DNA from: Francisella frigiditurris | GTDB taxonomy: Bacteria; Pseudomonadota; Gammaproteobacteria; Francisellales; Francisellaceae | Assembly: GCF_001880225.1 (NCBI RefSeq) | Contig: NZ_CP009654.1 | Coordinates: 124,001-188,000 of the forward strand | Length of the DNA stretch: 64,000 bases | Direction of reading: 5' to 3' | Part shown: one piece after another, positions 12,522-23,066 of the stretch | Numbering within the stretch: position 1 is the first letter of the stretch | How the letters are laid out: each line of letters opens with the position of its first letter | Position numbers and translations under genes: made by a program | Notes under the pieces: generated by a model | Told to the model about the DNA's origin: nothing | What the model saw: only the letters and a program-made list of their open reading frames with translations | Databases searched by the model: none

Positions 12522-12911
12522 TTAAACACGACGTTTTTTAGGAGGACGACATCCATTATGAGGTAAAGGAGTCACATCAGTTATGCTAGTCACTTTTAAA
12601 TTTTTAGCATTTAAAGCTCTAACTGCCGAGTCTCTTCCTGAACCAGGCCCTTTAACTAAAACATCAACATTTCTTACACCATATTCTAATGCCATATCAG
12701 CCGCTCTTTCTGCCGCAACCTGTGCTGCAAATGGTGTACTTTTTCTTGAACCTCTGAAACCACTACCACCTGAAGTAGCCCAAGATAAAGCATTACCTTG
12801 TCTATCTGTAATAGTTACTATAGTATTATTAAAAGATGAGTAAATATGAGCAACTGCATCAGTTACAACTCTTTTTACTTTTTTCTTTGTTGATCTAACA
12901 GACTTAGCCAT
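12522..12911 (-). CDS. rpsK: 30S ribosomal protein S11
   Basis: A 129-residue protein with [26 protein letters not shown] and the near-universal C-terminus [15 protein letters not shown]. It forms part of the 30S platform near the mRNA exit. It lies between rpsM and rpsD in the standard alpha-cluster order, with gaps of 39 and 21 bases. Confidence 0.98.
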   Translation of the reverse strand: MAKSVRSTKKKVKRVVTDAVAHIYSSFNNTIVTITDRQGNALSWATSGGSGFRGSRKSTPFAAQVAAERAADMALEYGVRNVDVLVKGPGSGRDSAVRALNAKNLKVTSITDVTPLPHNGCRPPKKRRV

Positions 12912-12950
12912 ATCAATTTTTACCTTTTATTACTTATTGTTATAATTATT

Positions 12951-13307
12951 TTATGCCTTAATTGGCTTTCTTGGACCCTTGCGAGTACGAGCATTAGTCT
13001 TTGTTCTTTGACCTCTGACAGGTAAACTACGACGATGTCTTTTTCCTCTGTAGCAACCCAAATCCATAAGTCTTTTAATATCCATAGATACTTCTCTGCG
13101 TAAATCACCTTCTACAGTAAATTTAGCAACTTCTGTTCTTAAGCTTTCAACTTGATCTTCTGTTAAATCTTTTATTTTAGTTGTAGGATTCAAGTTGCAT
13201 ATTTCACAAATCTTAATTGCTCTTGTTTTCCCTATTCCATAAATTGAAGTCAGTCCTATCACAGCATGCTTATGAACAGGAATATTAACGCCAGCTATAC
13301 GAGCCAT
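12951..13307 (-). CDS. rpsM: 30S ribosomal protein S13
   Basis: A 118-residue protein beginning [19 protein letters not shown], with the basic tail [16 protein letters not shown] that reaches toward the P-site tRNA. It sits in the 30S head. It is the first gene of the classical alpha operon and is preceded by a 116-base gap from rpmJ that holds a candidate promoter and leader. Confidence 0.98.
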   Translation of the reverse strand: MARIAGVNIPVHKHAVIGLTSIYGIGKTRAIKICEICNLNPTTKIKDLTEDQVESLRTEVAKFTVEGDLRREVSMDIKRLMDLGCYRGKRHRRSLPVRGQRTKTNARTRKGPRKPIKA

Positions 13308-13365
13308 CTATTTTCACTCCTAATTAATACTTTTAAAATTTAGTTTGTATCTATAGTATTTTAAT

Positions 13366-13394
13366 AACATACAAAGATAACTTTTTAAAAACAA
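13366..13394 (-). promoter_or_regulatory. Candidate promoter at the spc/alpha boundary
   Basis: In the 116-base gap between rpmJ and rpsM the minus strand reads TTGTTT (13389-13394), 17 bases, TATGTT (13366-13371). Transcription from here would give a leader of about 50 bases before rpsM, where the E. coli alpha operon carries its S4-binding leader. The gap is the longest inside the spc-alpha run, which supports a regulatory role. The -10 element is only moderately good. Confidence 0.4.
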
Positions 13395-13423
13395 ATAATC
13401 AAGCCTTATTTAAAGCTTAAATA

Positions 13424-13537
13424 TTAACCTTGTCTTTGTTTATGTCTAGGATCTGTACATATCACACGAACTACTCTATTACGTTTGATAACTTTACAGT
13501 TTCTACACATTTTTTTTACCGAAGCTCTAACTTTCAT
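13424..13537 (-). CDS. rpmJ: 50S ribosomal protein L36
   Basis: A 37-codon gene found by direct translation of the minus strand: [20 protein letters not shown] onward, ending HKQRQG. Residues C11, C14, C27 and H32 form the zinc ribbon of the zinc-binding type of L36. It lies 27 bases after secY, which is the normal end of the spc cluster. L36 stabilises the 23S rRNA fold in the large subunit. Confidence 0.97.
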
Positions 13538-13564
13538 TATATTTATTCTCCACAATATTATTTT

Positions 13565-14890
13565 CTATTTTCTTTTTCCACTTAAATTAGCTTTTTTTAA
13601 TAATGAGTCATACTGTGTAGACATCATATGAGATCTAACTTGAGCCATAAAATCCATCATTACAACAACAACAATTAACAAAGATGTTCCACCAAATGTA
13701 AATGAAAGTCCTTGTGCAAAAAATTTCATCACAAATATTGGTAATAAACAAATTGCTGTTATATATAAAGACCCAACAAGAGTTAGTCTTGTCATAACTG
13801 AATCAATATATTTTGCTGTTTGCTCACCAGGTCTTACACCAGAGATATAAGCCCCTGATTTTTTTAAGTTCTCAGCCGTATCCTTTGGATTAAAAACTAA
13901 AGAAGTATAAAAGAAACAGAAAAAGATTATAGTAGCAGCAAAGACTATAGTGTAAACAATACTTCCCGGCTGCATTATTTCTGCAACATCACCTAACCAG
14001 CTTAACGAGTTATAATTAGCTAACCATCCAAATAATACTCCTGGCACCATAAGAATAGATGATGCAAATATTGCTGGAATAACTCCAGCCATATTAAGCT
14101 TAAGAGGAAGATGACTTGTCTGCGCAGCATACATTTTTCTGCCTTGCTGCCTTTTTGCATAATTGACAGTGATCTTTCTTTGAGCACTCTCCATAAAAAC
14201 TACAAATGCAATAACCAAAAGCAATAATATTAGTAAAACCCATACTGAAAGGTATGTTATACTCCCTTGACTTGCTTGATATAAAGTGTTTCCAATTTCA
14301 AAAGGTAAATTCGCTACTATACCCGAAAATATAAGTAGAGATATACCATTTCCAACACCTCTTTCTGTCATTTGTTCACCCAACCACATCAAAAACATGC
14401 TTCCAGTTGTTACAGAAACAACTGTTGTAAGGTAAAACAAAGGCATTGAATTAGTAGTAACTAATCCTGGTTGATGCAATATATATGCCACTATACCAAA
14501 AGACTGAACAATAGCTAATATTAAAGTTAAATATCTAGTGTATTGAGTTATTTTCTTCTGCCCAGATTCTCCTTCTTTTTTCAACTCTATAAGCTTTGGA
14601 TAAACTGCTGATAGCATTTGAAAAATAATTGAAGCTGAGATATAAGGCATAACACCTAAAGCAAATATACTCATTTGAGTAAGAGCTCCCCCTGAGAACA
14701 TATTAAACATACTCATCAAACCGTTATTGCCTGATGAATTCTGTCTAGAAATAAGTTCTACTAACTGAGCTGAATCTATATTTGGTATAGGAATATATAC
14801 ACCTAATCTAAATACCATTATAGATAAAACTACAAATATCAATCTAGATTTTAACTCTCCAGAATTGGAAGCATTACTATATTTTGACAT
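13565..14890 (-). CDS. secY: Preprotein translocase subunit SecY
   Basis: A 441-residue inner-membrane protein with ten predicted membrane spans, beginning with a short cytosolic stretch and [23 protein letters not shown]. It forms the protein-conducting channel with SecE and SecG. Conserved cytosolic loop residues [20 protein letters not shown] and [13 protein letters not shown] are present. It follows rplO by 8 bases within the spc cluster, as in E. coli. Confidence 0.98.
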   Translation of the reverse strand: MSKYSNASNSGELKSRLIFVVLSIMVFRLGVYIPIPNIDSAQLVELISRQNSSGNNGLMSMFNMFSGGALTQMSIFALGVMPYISASIIFQMLSAVYPKLIELKKEGESGQKKITQYTRYLTLILAIVQSFGIVAYILHQPGLVTTNSMPLFYLTTVVSVTTGSMFLMWLGEQMTERGVGNGISLLIFSGIVANLPFEIGNTLYQASQGSITYLSVWVLLILLLLVIAFVVFMESAQRKITVNYAKRQQGRKMYAAQTSHLPLKLNMAGVIPAIFASSILMVPGVLFGWLANYNSLSWLGDVAEIMQPGSIVYTIVFAATIIFFCFFYTSLVFNPKDTAENLKKSGAYISGVRPGEQTAKYIDSVMTRLTLVGSLYITAICLLPIFVMKFFAQGLSFTFGGTSLLIVVVVMMDFMAQVRSHMMSTQYDSLLKKANLSGKRK

Positions 14891-14898
14891 ATTTGATA

Positions 14899-15330
14899 TT
14901 ACTCTATTTTACCGCCAGCCTGTTCAATAGCATCTCTAGCACCTTTTGTACAAGCTATTCCTGTTAAGTTAATAGCTTTTTCAACAGCACCACTAGCTAT
15001 AACTTTAGCAGCTTTTATATCTTTTCTTATAAGTCCAAAATCTTTTAAAACTTCTAAATTTACATCTTCAACTGGAAGACTATTTAATTCATGAAGTCTT
15101 ATTTCAGCAGTATATCTCTTAGAAGCAGAGGTAAAACCAAATTTTGGCAATCTTCTTTGTAAAGGCATTTGACCACCTTCAAAACCTACCTTATGATAGC
15201 CGCCTGCACGCGCTTTTTGACCTTTATGACCCTTACTAGAAGTTTTTCCTAAACCACTTCCAATACCACGACCTAATCTTTTAGGTGCACTTTTAGAGCC
15301 ATGGGCAGGAGCAATTGTATTTAATTTCAT
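14899..15330 (-). CDS. rplO: 50S ribosomal protein L15
   Basis: A 143-residue protein with the glycine- and lysine-rich L15 N-terminus ([20 protein letters not shown], then [18 protein letters not shown]) that threads into 23S rRNA, and the globular C-terminal part. It is a late-assembly protein of the large subunit. It lies 4 bases after rpmD and 8 before secY. Confidence 0.97.
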   Translation of the reverse strand: MKLNTIAPAHGSKSAPKRLGRGIGSGLGKTSSKGHKGQKARAGGYHKVGFEGGQMPLQRRLPKFGFTSASKRYTAEIRLHELNSLPVEDVNLEVLKDFGLIRKDIKAAKVIASGAVEKAINLTGIACTKGARDAIEQAGGKIE

Positions 15331-15334
15331 TATA

Positions 15335-15520
15335 CTACCCCTCTATTTTAACCATATAATATATTTTATTAGCCATACCACGATTTGCAGCTGTATCTAG
15401 AACTTCAACTGTGTGGTTTATTTTTCTTAAGCCCAACCCTCTAGCACAAGCTATATGGTTTTCTTTACGACCATTTAAACTTTTTACAAGGGTAACTTTG
15501 AATGTCTTAGATTGAGTCAT
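15335..15520 (-). CDS. rpmD: 50S ribosomal protein L30
   Basis: A 61-residue protein with the L30 pattern [17 protein letters not shown] and [13 protein letters not shown]. Length is as in E. coli (59). L30 binds the large-subunit rRNA near helix 38. It is packed between rpsE (6-base gap) and rplO (4-base gap). Confidence 0.96.
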   Translation of the reverse strand: MTQSKTFKVTLVKSLNGRKENHIACARGLGLRKINHTVEVLDTAANRGMANKIYYMVKIEG

Positions 15521-15526
15521 ATTAAA

Positions 15527-16027
15527 TTACTCCTGAATTTCTTCAACAGAAAGACCTCTTTTATCAGCGATCTCTTCTGGGGATTTTATCTTAGCTAATC
15601 CAGCAATTGTAGCTCTCACAACATTCACAGGATTTGTTGAACCATAAGTTTTAGCTAAAACGTTATGAACACCAACAACCTCAAAAACAGAACGCATCGC
15701 ACCACCAGCAATAATACCAGTACCTTGAGAAGCTGGTTGCATGAAAACTTTAGAAGCACCATGAGAAGACATCACTGGATACCATAAAGTATCTACATTA
15801 AGGTTAACTGACACCATATTTTTCTTAGCGTTTTCCATAGCTTTTTGTATAGCAACAGGCACTTCTCTTGATTTACCTCTACCAATACCAATCCTGCCTT
15901 TACCATCACCTACAACAGTCAAAGCAGCAAAGCTCATGATTCTACCACCTTTTACTGTTTTAGAGTGTCTCTTAACACTAACTAATTTTTCAATCAGTTC
16001 TTCATTCTTTTTTACTTCATTAGACAT
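15527..16027 (-). CDS. rpsE: 30S ribosomal protein S5
   Basis: The frame opens five codons earlier (16042), but the ATG at 16027 ([15 protein letters not shown]) is chosen because GGATGA lies just upstream, while the earlier ATG has nothing comparable. This gives 166 residues, the length I recall for Francisella S5. The double-stranded RNA-binding-like domain holds [14 protein letters not shown]-type residues and [20 protein letters not shown]5 acts in translational accuracy at the 30S neck. Confidence 0.96.
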   Translation of the reverse strand: MSNEVKKNEELIEKLVSVKRHSKTVKGGRIMSFAALTVVGDGKGRIGIGRGKSREVPVAIQKAMENAKKNMVSVNLNVDTLWYPVMSSHGASKVFMQPASQGTGIIAGGAMRSVFEVVGVHNVLAKTYGSTNPVNVVRATIAGLAKIKSPEEIADKRGLSVEEIQE

Positions 16028-16051
16028 AATGAAATCATCCATATTTTTTAG

Positions 16052-16405
16052 TTAAAACTGCAAACCATGCTCTCTAGCAGCATCTGCTAAAGCTTTCACA
16101 CGGCCATGATACTTATATCCAGATCTATCAAAAGCAACTTTTTCAATCCCTTTTTCTTTACATCTGTTAGCCACAACTTCACCAACAATGGCAGCAGAAG
16201 CAACATTACCAGTATATTTACACTTTGATTTAATATCTTTTTCAACTGTAGATGCAGAAGCTAATACAACAGAACCATCACCAGAAATAACTTGCGCATA
16301 AATATGTCTTGGCGTTCTAAAAACACAAAGTCTAATTTGCTCAAGCTCTCTTAATTTAATTCTAGTACGCTTACTACGATTCAAACGAGCAGTTTTTTTA
16401 TCCAT
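16052..16405 (-). CDS. rplR: 50S ribosomal protein L18
   Basis: A 117-residue protein with a basic N-terminus and the L18 core LRVFR-like region ([15 protein letters not shown]), ending [26 protein letters not shown]. It binds 5S rRNA together with L5. Length equals E. coli L18. It sits between rplF and rpsE in standard spc order. Confidence 0.97.
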   Translation of the reverse strand: MDKKTARLNRSKRTRIKLRELEQIRLCVFRTPRHIYAQVISGDGSVVLASASTVEKDIKSKCKYTGNVASAAIVGEVVANRCKEKGIEKVAFDRSGYKYHGRVKALADAAREHGLQF

Positions 16406-16425
16406 AATAATTACTACCTTATATA

Positions 16426-16962
16426 CTACTTCTTCTTAGCTTCTTTCTTAGCTACATATTCGTTATCATAACGAACACCTTTACCTTTATAAGGCTCAGG
16501 TTTTCTATAGTCTCTAATCTCAGCAGCTACTTTACCTAAAAGCTCTTTATCTGCTCCTTTAAGAATTATTTCTGTAGGAACAGGAGTTTCTGCAGTTACA
16601 CCCTGAGGAAGCTTATAAACAACCGGATGAGAAAAGCCAAGTGTTAAATTTAGCTCATTACCTTGAGCCTTAGCACGATAACCAACACCTATAATTCTAA
16701 GCTTTTTCTCAAAACCCTTACTTACGCCTTCAACCATATTACTTAGAATAGCTCTCGCAGTACCTGACTGAGCAATAGCATTCTGACTATTATTAACTGG
16801 CTTTATAGTAGCAACATCAGCAGCAACATCAAATGTTACATCAGAAGAGAAAATCTTAGTCAATGTAGCTTTAGAACCTTTAACTTGAACTTCATTACCA
16901 GCTGCAACACTAATTGTAACACCGCTTGGAATAACGACAGGCTTTTTACCTATTCTAGACAT
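16426..16962 (-). CDS. rplF: 50S ribosomal protein L6
   Basis: Started at the ATG at 16962 ([12 protein letters not shown]), with GGAGG nine bases upstream; an in-frame TTG two codons earlier is less likely. This gives 178 residues with two L6 repeats and the C-terminal signature [12 protein letters not shown]6 lies near the sarcin-ricin loop and the factor-binding site. Normal for the family. Confidence 0.97.
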   Translation of the reverse strand: MSRIGKKPVVIPSGVTISVAAGNEVQVKGSKATLTKIFSSDVTFDVAADVATIKPVNNSQNAIAQSGTARAILSNMVEGVSKGFEKKLRIIGVGYRAKAQGNELNLTLGFSHPVVYKLPQGVTAETPVPTEIILKGADKELLGKVAAEIRDYRKPEPYKGKGVRYDNEYVAKKEAKKK

Positions 16963-16985
16963 TTTCAATTACCTCCAACGGTTAA

Positions 16986-17384
16986 TTAAGCCACATAGCC
17001 TATAATTTCACCACCAACACCAAGAGCTCTTGCTTTTCTATCACTAACTAAACCTTTAGATGTAGAAATTATAGCAACGCCAAAGCCACCATAAACTTTT
17101 GGTAAATCAGCATGTGACTTATATATTCTCAAACTTGGCCTACTAACTCTCTTTATCATTTCGATAACAGGAGAACCATTATGGTACTTAAGTTCGATAT
17201 TTATAAAAGAATGCGCCTTATCACTAGTCTCTTTAGCACAACTAGCTACATAACCCTCTTTTACCAAAAAATTTGCTATTTCCATTTTCATTTTAGAAAA
17301 AGGAACAGAAACAGTTTCTTTACCAGAAGAAAGACCATTTCTTATTCTTGTAAACATATCCGAAATTGGATCTTGCATACTCAT
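16986..17384 (-). CDS. rpsH: 30S ribosomal protein S8
   Basis: A 132-residue protein beginning [17 protein letters not shown] and ending [15 protein letters not shown], typical of S8. It binds the central domain of 16S rRNA. In E. coli S8 represses the spc operon by binding mRNA around rplE; no such site was tested here. Confidence 0.97.
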   Translation of the reverse strand: MSMQDPISDMFTRIRNGLSSGKETVSVPFSKMKMEIANFLVKEGYVASCAKETSDKAHSFINIELKYHNGSPVIEMIKRVSRPSLRIYKSHADLPKVYGGFGVAIISTSKGLVSDRKARALGVGGEIIGYVA

Positions 17385-17398
17385 ATTTTAATTCCTTA

Positions 17399-17704
17399 TT
17401 ACCAACTAGCTTTTTTCAAACCAGGAACATCACCTGCCATTGCATACTCTCTAAGCTTATTACGGCATAACCCGAATTTTCTATATACAGCATGCGGTCT
17501 ACCTGTTACTCTACATCTTCTTTGCACTCTAGATGCAGAAGAGTTCACTGGTAATTTTTGCAGTTTAATTTGAGCTTCCCACTTTTGCTCTTCAGTAGAG
17601 TTAATATCAAGAATAATAGCTTTAAGCTCAGCTCTTTTTTGAGCGTATTTAGCTACTAGTTTCTCTCTCTTTAATTCTCTCTGAATCATTCCTTCTTTTG
17701 CCAT
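17399..17704 (-). CDS. rpsN: 30S ribosomal protein S14 (zinc-independent long form)
   Basis: A 101-residue S14. The C-terminal half reads [20 protein letters not shown] and [18 protein letters not shown]; the two cysteines are isolated, so the paired CxxC zinc motifs of the short form are absent. This is the long, zinc-independent type common in proteobacteria. It sits in the 30S head, between rplE and rpsH in the cluster. Confidence 0.97.
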   Translation of the reverse strand: MAKEGMIQRELKREKLVAKYAQKRAELKAIILDINSTEEQKWEAQIKLQKLPVNSSASRVQRRCRVTGRPHAVYRKFGLCRNKLREYAMAGDVPGLKKASW

Positions 17705-17723
17705 TTAAAACCCCAATATAAAA

Positions 17724-18263
17724 TTAAGACTTCAAAGGAAAACCAAATGCTTTAAGCAAAGCTCTTCCTTGATCATCATTTTTAGCAGTAGTAGTTATTG
17801 AAATATCTAAACCTCTAATAGTGTCGATCTTATCATAGTCTATTTCCGGAAATGAAATTTGCTCTTTCATACCTAGACTATAATTCCCACTACCATCAAA
17901 GGACTTAGCACTTAATCCCCTAAAATCTCTAATTCTAGGAATAGCAATTGTTATAAGCCTGTCTAAAAACTCATACATGCGCTCGCCACGTAGAGTTACT
18001 TTACACCCTATTGGCCAACCATCACGAATTTTAAAACCTGCGATAGATTTTCTAGACTTAGTAACAACAGGATTTTGACCAGCAATAGCAGTCAAATCTT
18101 TTACCGCAAAAGTCATAATTTTTTTATCTTTTGCCGCATCACCAACACCCATATTAAGAGTAATTTTCTCAATACGAGGTACTTCCATAACATTATCTAA
18201 ATTTAGCTCATTCTTTAGTTTAGCAACAAGCTCATTTTGATAATAATCTTTTAGTCTTGCCAT
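17724..18263 (-). CDS. rplE: 50S ribosomal protein L5
   Basis: A 179-residue protein with the L5 signature ([15 protein letters not shown] near the N-terminus, [21 protein letters not shown] and [17 protein letters not shown] at the C-terminus). Same length as E. coli L5. It binds 5S rRNA and contacts P-site tRNA. It follows rplX by 12 bases. Confidence 0.98.
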   Translation of the reverse strand: MARLKDYYQNELVAKLKNELNLDNVMEVPRIEKITLNMGVGDAAKDKKIMTFAVKDLTAIAGQNPVVTKSRKSIAGFKIRDGWPIGCKVTLRGERMYEFLDRLITIAIPRIRDFRGLSAKSFDGSGNYSLGMKEQISFPEIDYDKIDTIRGLDISITTTAKNDDQGRALLKAFGFPLKS

Positions 18264-18275
18264 AAAAATAACCGC

Positions 18276-18596
18276 CTATAGATCAACCAATTCACCATTT
18301 GACTTAAAATAGCGAACCTTTTTATTTTCCTCAACCAATCTATAACCCACTCTATCAGCTTTTTCAGTAGTTGGATTATATATAGCAACGTTAGAAGCGT
18401 GAACAGGAAGCTCTTTTTCAACAACTCCACCCTCCACACCTTTATTTGGGTTTGGCTTAATGTGTTTTTTAACCACATTAATACCCTCAACCAAGATCAA
18501 AGAACCGCCCTTAGAAAATGACTTAACAGTTCCTCTACGACCTTTATCTTTACCAGCAATAACAATTACATCATCGCCTTTTTTTAATCTATTCAT
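18276..18596 (-). CDS. rplX: 50S ribosomal protein L24
   Basis: A 106-residue protein with the KOW motif near the N-terminus ([20 protein letters not shown]) and [16 protein letters not shown]24 is one of two proteins that start large-subunit assembly. It follows rplN by 18 bases. Confidence 0.97.
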   Translation of the reverse strand: MNRLKKGDDVIVIAGKDKGRRGTVKSFSKGGSLILVEGINVVKKHIKPNPNKGVEGGVVEKELPVHASNVAIYNPTTEKADRVGYRLVEENKKVRYFKSNGELVDL

Positions 18597-18614
18597 TTCT
18601 CACCTCAAAATATA

Positions 18615-18983
18615 CTATAAAACTTCTGGCGCCAGAGAAACGATCTTCATGAATTTCTCACTACGAAGCTCTCTTGTTACTGGACCAAAAATACGAGTCC
18701 CTATAGGCTGTCCATTAGCATTTAATAATACAGCAGCATTGCCATCAAAACGAACTACTGAACCATCCTTTCTACGAACACCCTTTGCCGTTCTAACAAC
18801 AACAGCATTATATACAGAACCTTTTTTAGCCTTACCTCTTGGAGCAGCTTCTTTTACAGTAACTTTAATAACATCACCAATAGATGCATATCTACGATGT
18901 GAGCCACCTAAAACCTTTATACACTCTACTCTCTTTGCACCACTGTTATCAGCAACTTGGAGCTCTGTTTGCATCTGAATCAT
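18615..18983 (-). CDS. rplN: 50S ribosomal protein L14
   Basis: A 122-residue protein beginning [20 protein letters not shown], with the L14 core [20 protein letters not shown] and [17 protein letters not shown] at the end. It lies at the subunit interface. It is the first gene of the classical spc operon and is preceded by a 95-base gap with a well-formed promoter (19044-19072). Confidence 0.98.
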   Translation of the reverse strand: MIQMQTELQVADNSGAKRVECIKVLGGSHRRYASIGDVIKVTVKEAAPRGKAKKGSVYNAVVVRTAKGVRRKDGSVVRFDGNAAVLLNANGQPIGTRIFGPVTRELRSEKFMKIVSLAPEVL

Positions 18984-19012
18984 ACAAAATCCTTATTCAT
19001 TAACATAAGACC

Positions 19013-19030
19013 AGTGCTAGCGGAAGCACT
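19013..19030 (-). promoter_or_regulatory. Small hairpin in the rplN leader
   Basis: On the minus strand AGTGCT and AGCACT (19025-19030 and 19013-19018) form a perfect 6-bp stem with a six-base loop, in the leader between the predicted promoter at 19044-19072 and the rplN start. The pyrimidine-rich loop could be a protein-binding site, but there is no direct evidence. No U-run follows, so it is not a terminator. Confidence 0.4.
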
Positions 19031-19043
19031 TTTAAGTCCCACA

Positions 19044-19072
19044 AATATACCAATAAACAAAAATAAAATCAA
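19044..19072 (-). promoter_or_regulatory. Promoter at the S10/spc boundary, upstream of rplN
   Basis: The minus strand reads TTGATT (19067-19072), exactly 17 bases, then TATATT (19044-19049), a good sigma-70-type promoter in the 95-base gap between rpsQ and rplN. This is where the E. coli spc operon begins. It would give a leader of about 50 bases. Confidence 0.6.
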
Positions 19073-19078
19073 ACTTAT

Positions 19079-19330
19079 TTATTTTTCTCTATGGATAATA
19101 TCCACTAAGCACCACTTCTTCATTTTAGAATAGGGTTTAGTTTCTTTAAAAGTTATAACATCGCCTTTTTTACATTCATTATTTTCATCATGAACATAGT
19201 ATTTAGTAGTTTTTCTTACAAACTTACCGTAAAGAGGATGTTTTACATATCTTTCTGCTTTAACGACAACGCTTTTGTCCATAGCATCACTAGAAACTTT
19301 ACCTTCTAGCACTCTGATTTTATCGCTCAT
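19079..19330 (-). CDS. rpsQ: 30S ribosomal protein S17
   Basis: An 83-residue OB-fold protein with [28 protein letters not shown] and [17 protein letters not shown]-type residues of S17. It binds the 5-prime domain of 16S rRNA. It is the last gene of the S10 part of the cluster, two bases after rpmC, and is followed by the gap holding the spc promoter. Confidence 0.96.
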   Translation of the reverse strand: MSDKIRVLEGKVSSDAMDKSVVVKAERYVKHPLYGKFVRKTTKYYVHDENNECKKGDVITFKETKPYSKMKKWCLVDIIHREK

Positions 19331-19332
19331 AC

Positions 19333-19539
19333 TTAAGCACCTATTTCTTTTTCTGATATTATCGAATTTATACGAGCAATATTTCTTTTAGCACTTTTGA
19401 ATAAGTGATTTTTATTTAATTGCCCAGTACCCTTTTGCATACGAAGTGAAAATAGTTGTTGCAATAACTCAATTTTCAAATCCTGCAACTCAGAAACACT
19501 TTTATTTCTATAATCTTTTAAAGTATCTTTTCTCTTCAT
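19333..19539 (-). CDS. rpmC: 50S ribosomal protein L29
   Basis: A 68-residue helical-hairpin protein ([19 protein letters not shown] and [13 protein letters not shown]), typical of L29 at the peptide exit. Its ATG overlaps the rplP stop by one base (TAATG arrangement), implying coupled translation. Confidence 0.96.
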   Translation of the reverse strand: MKRKDTLKDYRNKSVSELQDLKIELLQQLFSLRMQKGTGQLNKNHLFKSAKRNIARINSIISEKEIGA

Positions 19540-19952
19540 TACATCACCTGTTTTTCAACAAAAGTTGTAGAGACTGGTAACTTAGCAGCAGCTCTTGAAA
19601 AAGCTTCTCTAGCTAACTCTTCTTTAACACCTGTTATCTCATATAAAACACGTCCTGGCTGAATTTGAGCAACCCAATATTCAACCGAACCTTTACCTTT
19701 ACCCATACGAACTTCTAAAGGCTTTTCTGTAATAGGCTTATCTGGAAATATTCTAATCCAAACTTTACCACCACGCTTAATATGACGATTAATAGCTCTT
19801 CTTCCCGCTTCTATTTGTCTAGCAGTAATTCTACCCCTAGAAGTAGCTTGAAGACCAAACTCACCAAAGCTTACTTTATTACCTCTGTGAGCCAACCCCC
19901 TATTACGCATCTTCTGCTGTTTACGAAACTTTGTACGCTTAGGTTGTAGCAT
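19539..19952 (-). CDS. rplP: 50S ribosomal protein L16
   Basis: A 137-residue protein beginning [19 protein letters not shown], with [21 protein letters not shown] and [14 protein letters not shown]16 helps position tRNA at the A site. It overlaps the rpsC stop and the rpmC start by one base each, so rpsC-rplP-rpmC are translationally coupled. Confidence 0.98.
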   Translation of the reverse strand: MLQPKRTKFRKQQKMRNRGLAHRGNKVSFGEFGLQATSRGRITARQIEAGRRAINRHIKRGGKVWIRIFPDKPITEKPLEVRMGKGKGSVEYWVAQIQPGRVLYEITGVKEELAREAFSRAAAKLPVSTTFVEKQVM

Positions 19953-20623
19953 TATTTAGCTCCTTTTCTATTACTATTCTTATCAGCTATTTGACCTGGA
20001 AGAATTTCACCCTTATAGATCCAAACTTTAACTCCAATAATTCCATAAGTTGTCAAAGCTTGTGCAGTTGAATAATCAACATCCGCTCTAAATGTTTGAA
20101 GAGGAACTCTACCTTCCCTAGCCCATTCAGAACGAGCAATTTCAGCACCACCAAGTCTACCACTAACCATAATCTTAATACCTTTAGCACCAGATTTCAT
20201 AGCAGATTGAATAGCTTTTTTCATTGCTCTTCTAAACATAACTCTTTTTTCTAGCTGTTGCGCAACACTCTCCGCAACCAATCTAGCATCCAATTCAGGC
20301 TTACGAACTTCTTCTATATTAACTTGAACAGGAACGCCCATTATTTTATGAATATCTGAACGAAGCTTTTCAACATCCTCACCTTTCTTGCCAATAACAA
20401 TTCCTGGTCTTGCAGTGTGAATAGTTACTTTAGCATTCTGAGCAGGTCTCTCAATCACAATTTTACTAACTGCTGCTGAAGCAAGTTTCTTATGCAAAAA
20501 CTCTCTAACTTTAATATCTTCATTAAGATTATTAGCATAGCTAGAAGAGTCAGCATACCATGTTGAACGCCAGTCTCTAATATAACCTAAGCGAATACCA
20601 TTAGGATTTACTTTTTGACCCAT
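19952..20623 (-). CDS. rpsC: 30S ribosomal protein S3
   Basis: A 223-residue protein beginning [18 protein letters not shown]. The KH domain carries [15 protein letters not shown], and the C-terminal S3 domain has [21 protein letters not shown]3 shapes the mRNA entry channel. It follows rplV by 12 bases and overlaps rplP by one base. Confidence 0.98.
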   Translation of the reverse strand: MGQKVNPNGIRLGYIRDWRSTWYADSSSYANNLNEDIKVREFLHKKLASAAVSKIVIERPAQNAKVTIHTARPGIVIGKKGEDVEKLRSDIHKIMGVPVQVNIEEVRKPELDARLVAESVAQQLEKRVMFRRAMKKAIQSAMKSGAKGIKIMVSGRLGGAEIARSEWAREGRVPLQTFRADVDYSTAQALTTYGIIGVKVWIYKGEILPGQIADKNSNRKGAK

Positions 20624-20635
20624 TATCTATACCTC

Positions 20636-20971
20636 TTAATTTTTTTCAGCAACTTTCACAGTAATATGTGAAGTTCTTTTTAAAATACGATTACCCCTAC
20701 CTTTCGCTCTAGCTTCAAAGCGTTTCATAGTAGGTCCTTCATCAACAAAGATAGTCGAAACATACAATGAGTCTACATCCATACCATCATTATGTTCAGC
20801 ATTAGCAATTGCAGAGTTCAAAACCTCTTTTACTAAAACCGCAGCTTTTTTGTTACTAAAAGTCAGAAGATTTATAGCTTTATCTACAGGTAAGCCTCTG
20901 ACTTGGTCAGCAACCAGCCTACACTTTTGAGCTGAAATTCTTGCAAACTTTAATTTAGCTTGTACTTCCAT
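20636..20971 (-). CDS. rplV: 50S ribosomal protein L22
   Basis: The frame opens at a TTG (20983), but the ATG at 20971 ([19 protein letters not shown]) has GAGG about six bases upstream and gives 111 residues, the usual length. The extended beta hairpin that lines the exit tunnel corresponds to [21 protein letters not shown]. It sits between rpsS and rpsC. Confidence 0.96.
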   Translation of the reverse strand: MEVQAKLKFARISAQKCRLVADQVRGLPVDKAINLLTFSNKKAAVLVKEVLNSAIANAEHNDGMDVDSLYVSTIFVDEGPTMKRFEARAKGRGNRILKRTSHITVKVAEKN

Positions 20972-20983
20972 ATTAACCCTCAA

Positions 20984-21262
20984 CTATTTTTTCTTAGCTT
21001 TTTTATCAGCAGCATGTCCACGATAATTGCGAGTCAAAACAAACTCACCCAACTTATGACCAACCATTTCTTCTGTCATAAGAACAGGTACATGTTGTTG
21101 ACCATTATGTACAGCTATAGTTAAACCTATCATATCTGGCACAATCATCGATCTTCTAGACCATGTTTTGATTGGCTTTTTAGAATTACTTTCTTGCGCT
21201 TCAAAAACCTTCTTTAAAAGATGATGATCAACAAAAGGTCCTTTTTTTAATGAACGAGGCAC
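20984..21262 (-). CDS. rpsS: 30S ribosomal protein S19
   Basis: A 92-residue protein beginning [19 protein letters not shown], with [16 protein letters not shown] and [15 protein letters not shown]. It sits in the 30S head near S13. Length equals E. coli S19. Confidence 0.98.
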   Translation of the reverse strand: MPRSLKKGPFVDHHLLKKVFEAQESNSKKPIKTWSRRSMIVPDMIGLTIAVHNGQQHVPVLMTEEMVGHKLGEFVLTRNYRGHAADKKAKKK

Positions 21263-21276
21263 AACTTTCTCCCTAA

Positions 21277-22101
21277 TTACTTACGTTTTTGAACAATCAA
21301 CTTATTAGAACGCTTATTCTTGCGCGTCTTATAACCTTTAGTTGGAATACCCCAAGGCGTTACTGGATGTCTACCACCAGAAGTACGACCTTCACCACCA
21401 CCATGCGGGTGATCTACCGGGTTCATCGCAACACCCCTAACAGTTGGCCTAATACCTCTCCAACGACTAGCGCCTGCCTTACCTAAAGATTTTAGATTAT
21501 GCTCAGAGTTAGAAACAACCCCAACAACAGCTCTACAATCCAATAGCACTCTTCTCATCTCGCCAGATCTTAAACGGATTATAGCATATGCATTATCCTT
21601 ACCAACTAACTGAGCAAAAGTACCAGCACTTCTAATCATCTGAGCACCTTTTTTAGGCTTCATCTCAATATTATGAACAACTGTACCAAGAGGAATATTT
21701 CTTAAAGGCATACAGTTACCAACAGCAACATCAACCTTCTCACCAGAAATAATTTCCATATCTTTTTTCAATCCTTTTGGCGCAATAACATATCTTCTCT
21801 CACCATCAGAATATAAAACTAAAGCAATATTTGCACTACGGTTAGGATCATACTCAATCCTCTCAACCCTCGCAACTATACCATCTTTATTTCTTTTAAA
21901 GTCAACAATACGATAATGTTGTCTTTGCCCACCACCTTGATGACGAACAGTTATTCTACCAGTATTATTTCTACCAGCATTTTTCTTTTTCTTTTCCACC
22001 AAACCTTTAAATGGCTTACCTGTATGTAGTTCCGTATTTTTCACACTAATAACGTGGCGACGGCCAGGGGATGTAGGTTTAGCTTTTTTAATTTCAATCA
22101 T
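21277..22101 (-). CDS. rplB: 50S ribosomal protein L2
   Basis: A 274-residue protein with the L2 signature [20 protein letters not shown], whose histidine region lies near the peptidyl transferase centre, and the basic C-terminal tail [16 protein letters not shown]. Length is normal (E. coli 273). It lies between rplW and rpsS in the standard S10 order. Confidence 0.98.
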   Translation of the reverse strand: MIEIKKAKPTSPGRRHVISVKNTELHTGKPFKGLVEKKKKNAGRNNTGRITVRHQGGGQRQHYRIVDFKRNKDGIVARVERIEYDPNRSANIALVLYSDGERRYVIAPKGLKKDMEIISGEKVDVAVGNCMPLRNIPLGTVVHNIEMKPKKGAQMIRSAGTFAQLVGKDNAYAIIRLRSGEMRRVLLDCRAVVGVVSNSEHNLKSLGKAGASRWRGIRPTVRGVAMNPVDHPHGGGEGRTSGGRHPVTPWGIPTKGYKTRKNKRSNKLIVQKRK

Positions 22102-22122
22102 GACTATAAAACCTTCCTAAAA

Positions 22123-22422
22123 TTACTCTGCACCAACAAAATTAATATCATGCCCTTCAGCCAACTTAACATAAGCCTTTTTCCAAGCTTTAGTTTTGCC
22201 CTCAACACGACCAAATTTACGTGCTTTGCCTTTAACATTAAGGATATTAACCGATTCAACCTTTACTTCAAAAAGCTTCTCAATCGCATCTTTTACATCA
22301 TATTTATTAGCAAAAGAAGCTACATGGAAAACTATTGTTGAGCCACTATCTGCTAAACCATAAGACTTATCAGAAACATGAGGTCTTACAATCGTTCTTA
22401 ACAATTTTTCTTGTGAATTCAT
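22123..22422 (-). CDS. rplW: 50S ribosomal protein L23
   Basis: A 99-residue protein with [15 protein letters not shown] and the central RNA-binding segment [22 protein letters not shown]23 at the tunnel exit is the docking site for trigger factor and SRP. Its start overlaps the rplD stop by four bases (ATGA), indicating coupled translation. Confidence 0.97.
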   Translation of the reverse strand: MNSQEKLLRTIVRPHVSDKSYGLADSGSTIVFHVASFANKYDVKDAIEKLFEVKVESVNILNVKGKARKFGRVEGKTKAWKKAYVKLAEGHDINFVGAE

Positions 22423-23042
22423 GCCAACTTCTCCTCTATTTCTTTTATAGCTTTCTCAGTAACTACTACATTTTCGAAGCACATAAGAGAAACTGGATTA
22501 ATATCCATAGAATCACAAACTGCAACATTTTTAAGGTTTCTAGAAGAAAGATATAAATTCTCACTAAACTCTTCAATACCCACAACAAAAAGAACATCTT
22601 TTACATTTAAACTATCAACCAAGCTTTTAAATTCTTTTGTTTTAGGAGTTTGTAAAGCCAATTCGCTAACCAATCTCATTCTATCAGATCTTACTAATTC
22701 TGATAAAATTGATTTCATAGCTCCAATATACATCTTACGATTAACTTTTTGCTTATAGCTTCTTGGCTTAGCCGCAAATGTAACACCACCCTTTCTAAAT
22801 ATAGGCGAGCGAATAGTACCCGCTCTTGCTCTACCAGTACCCTTCTGTCTCCAAGGTTTAGCTCCACCACCAGAAACTTCTGATCTAGTTTTTTGAGCTT
22901 TAGTACCTTGACGAGCACCAGCCATATAAGCTACAACAACCTGGTGAATCAAAGACTCATTATAATCCGTAGCGAAAACACTATCCGCAACACCTAAAGA
23001 GCCAGCTTCATTACCAGTCAATGATTTAATATTTAAGTCCAC
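22419..23042 (-). CDS. rplD: 50S ribosomal protein L4
   Basis: A 207-residue protein with the long tunnel loop [18 protein letters not shown] and [19 protein letters not shown]. In E. coli L4 also represses its own operon by binding the rpsJ leader. Length is normal. It follows rplC by 24 bases and overlaps rplW. Confidence 0.98.
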   Translation of the reverse strand: MDLNIKSLTGNEAGSLGVADSVFATDYNESLIHQVVVAYMAGARQGTKAQKTRSEVSGGGAKPWRQKGTGRARAGTIRSPIFRKGGVTFAAKPRSYKQKVNRKMYIGAMKSILSELVRSDRMRLVSELALQTPKTKEFKSLVDSLNVKDVLFVVGIEEFSENLYLSSRNLKNVAVCDSMDINPVSLMCFENVVVTEKAIKEIEEKLA

Positions 23043-23066
23043 AACAAATCTCCGGTATAATTTCTA

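Noticed and set aside
12583-12843. Plus-strand open frames opposite ribosomal genes (for example opposite rpsK, rpoA, tsf, gatA, purB)
   Set aside because: They lie entirely inside strongly supported minus-strand genes, lack ribosome binding sites and have no protein-like features.
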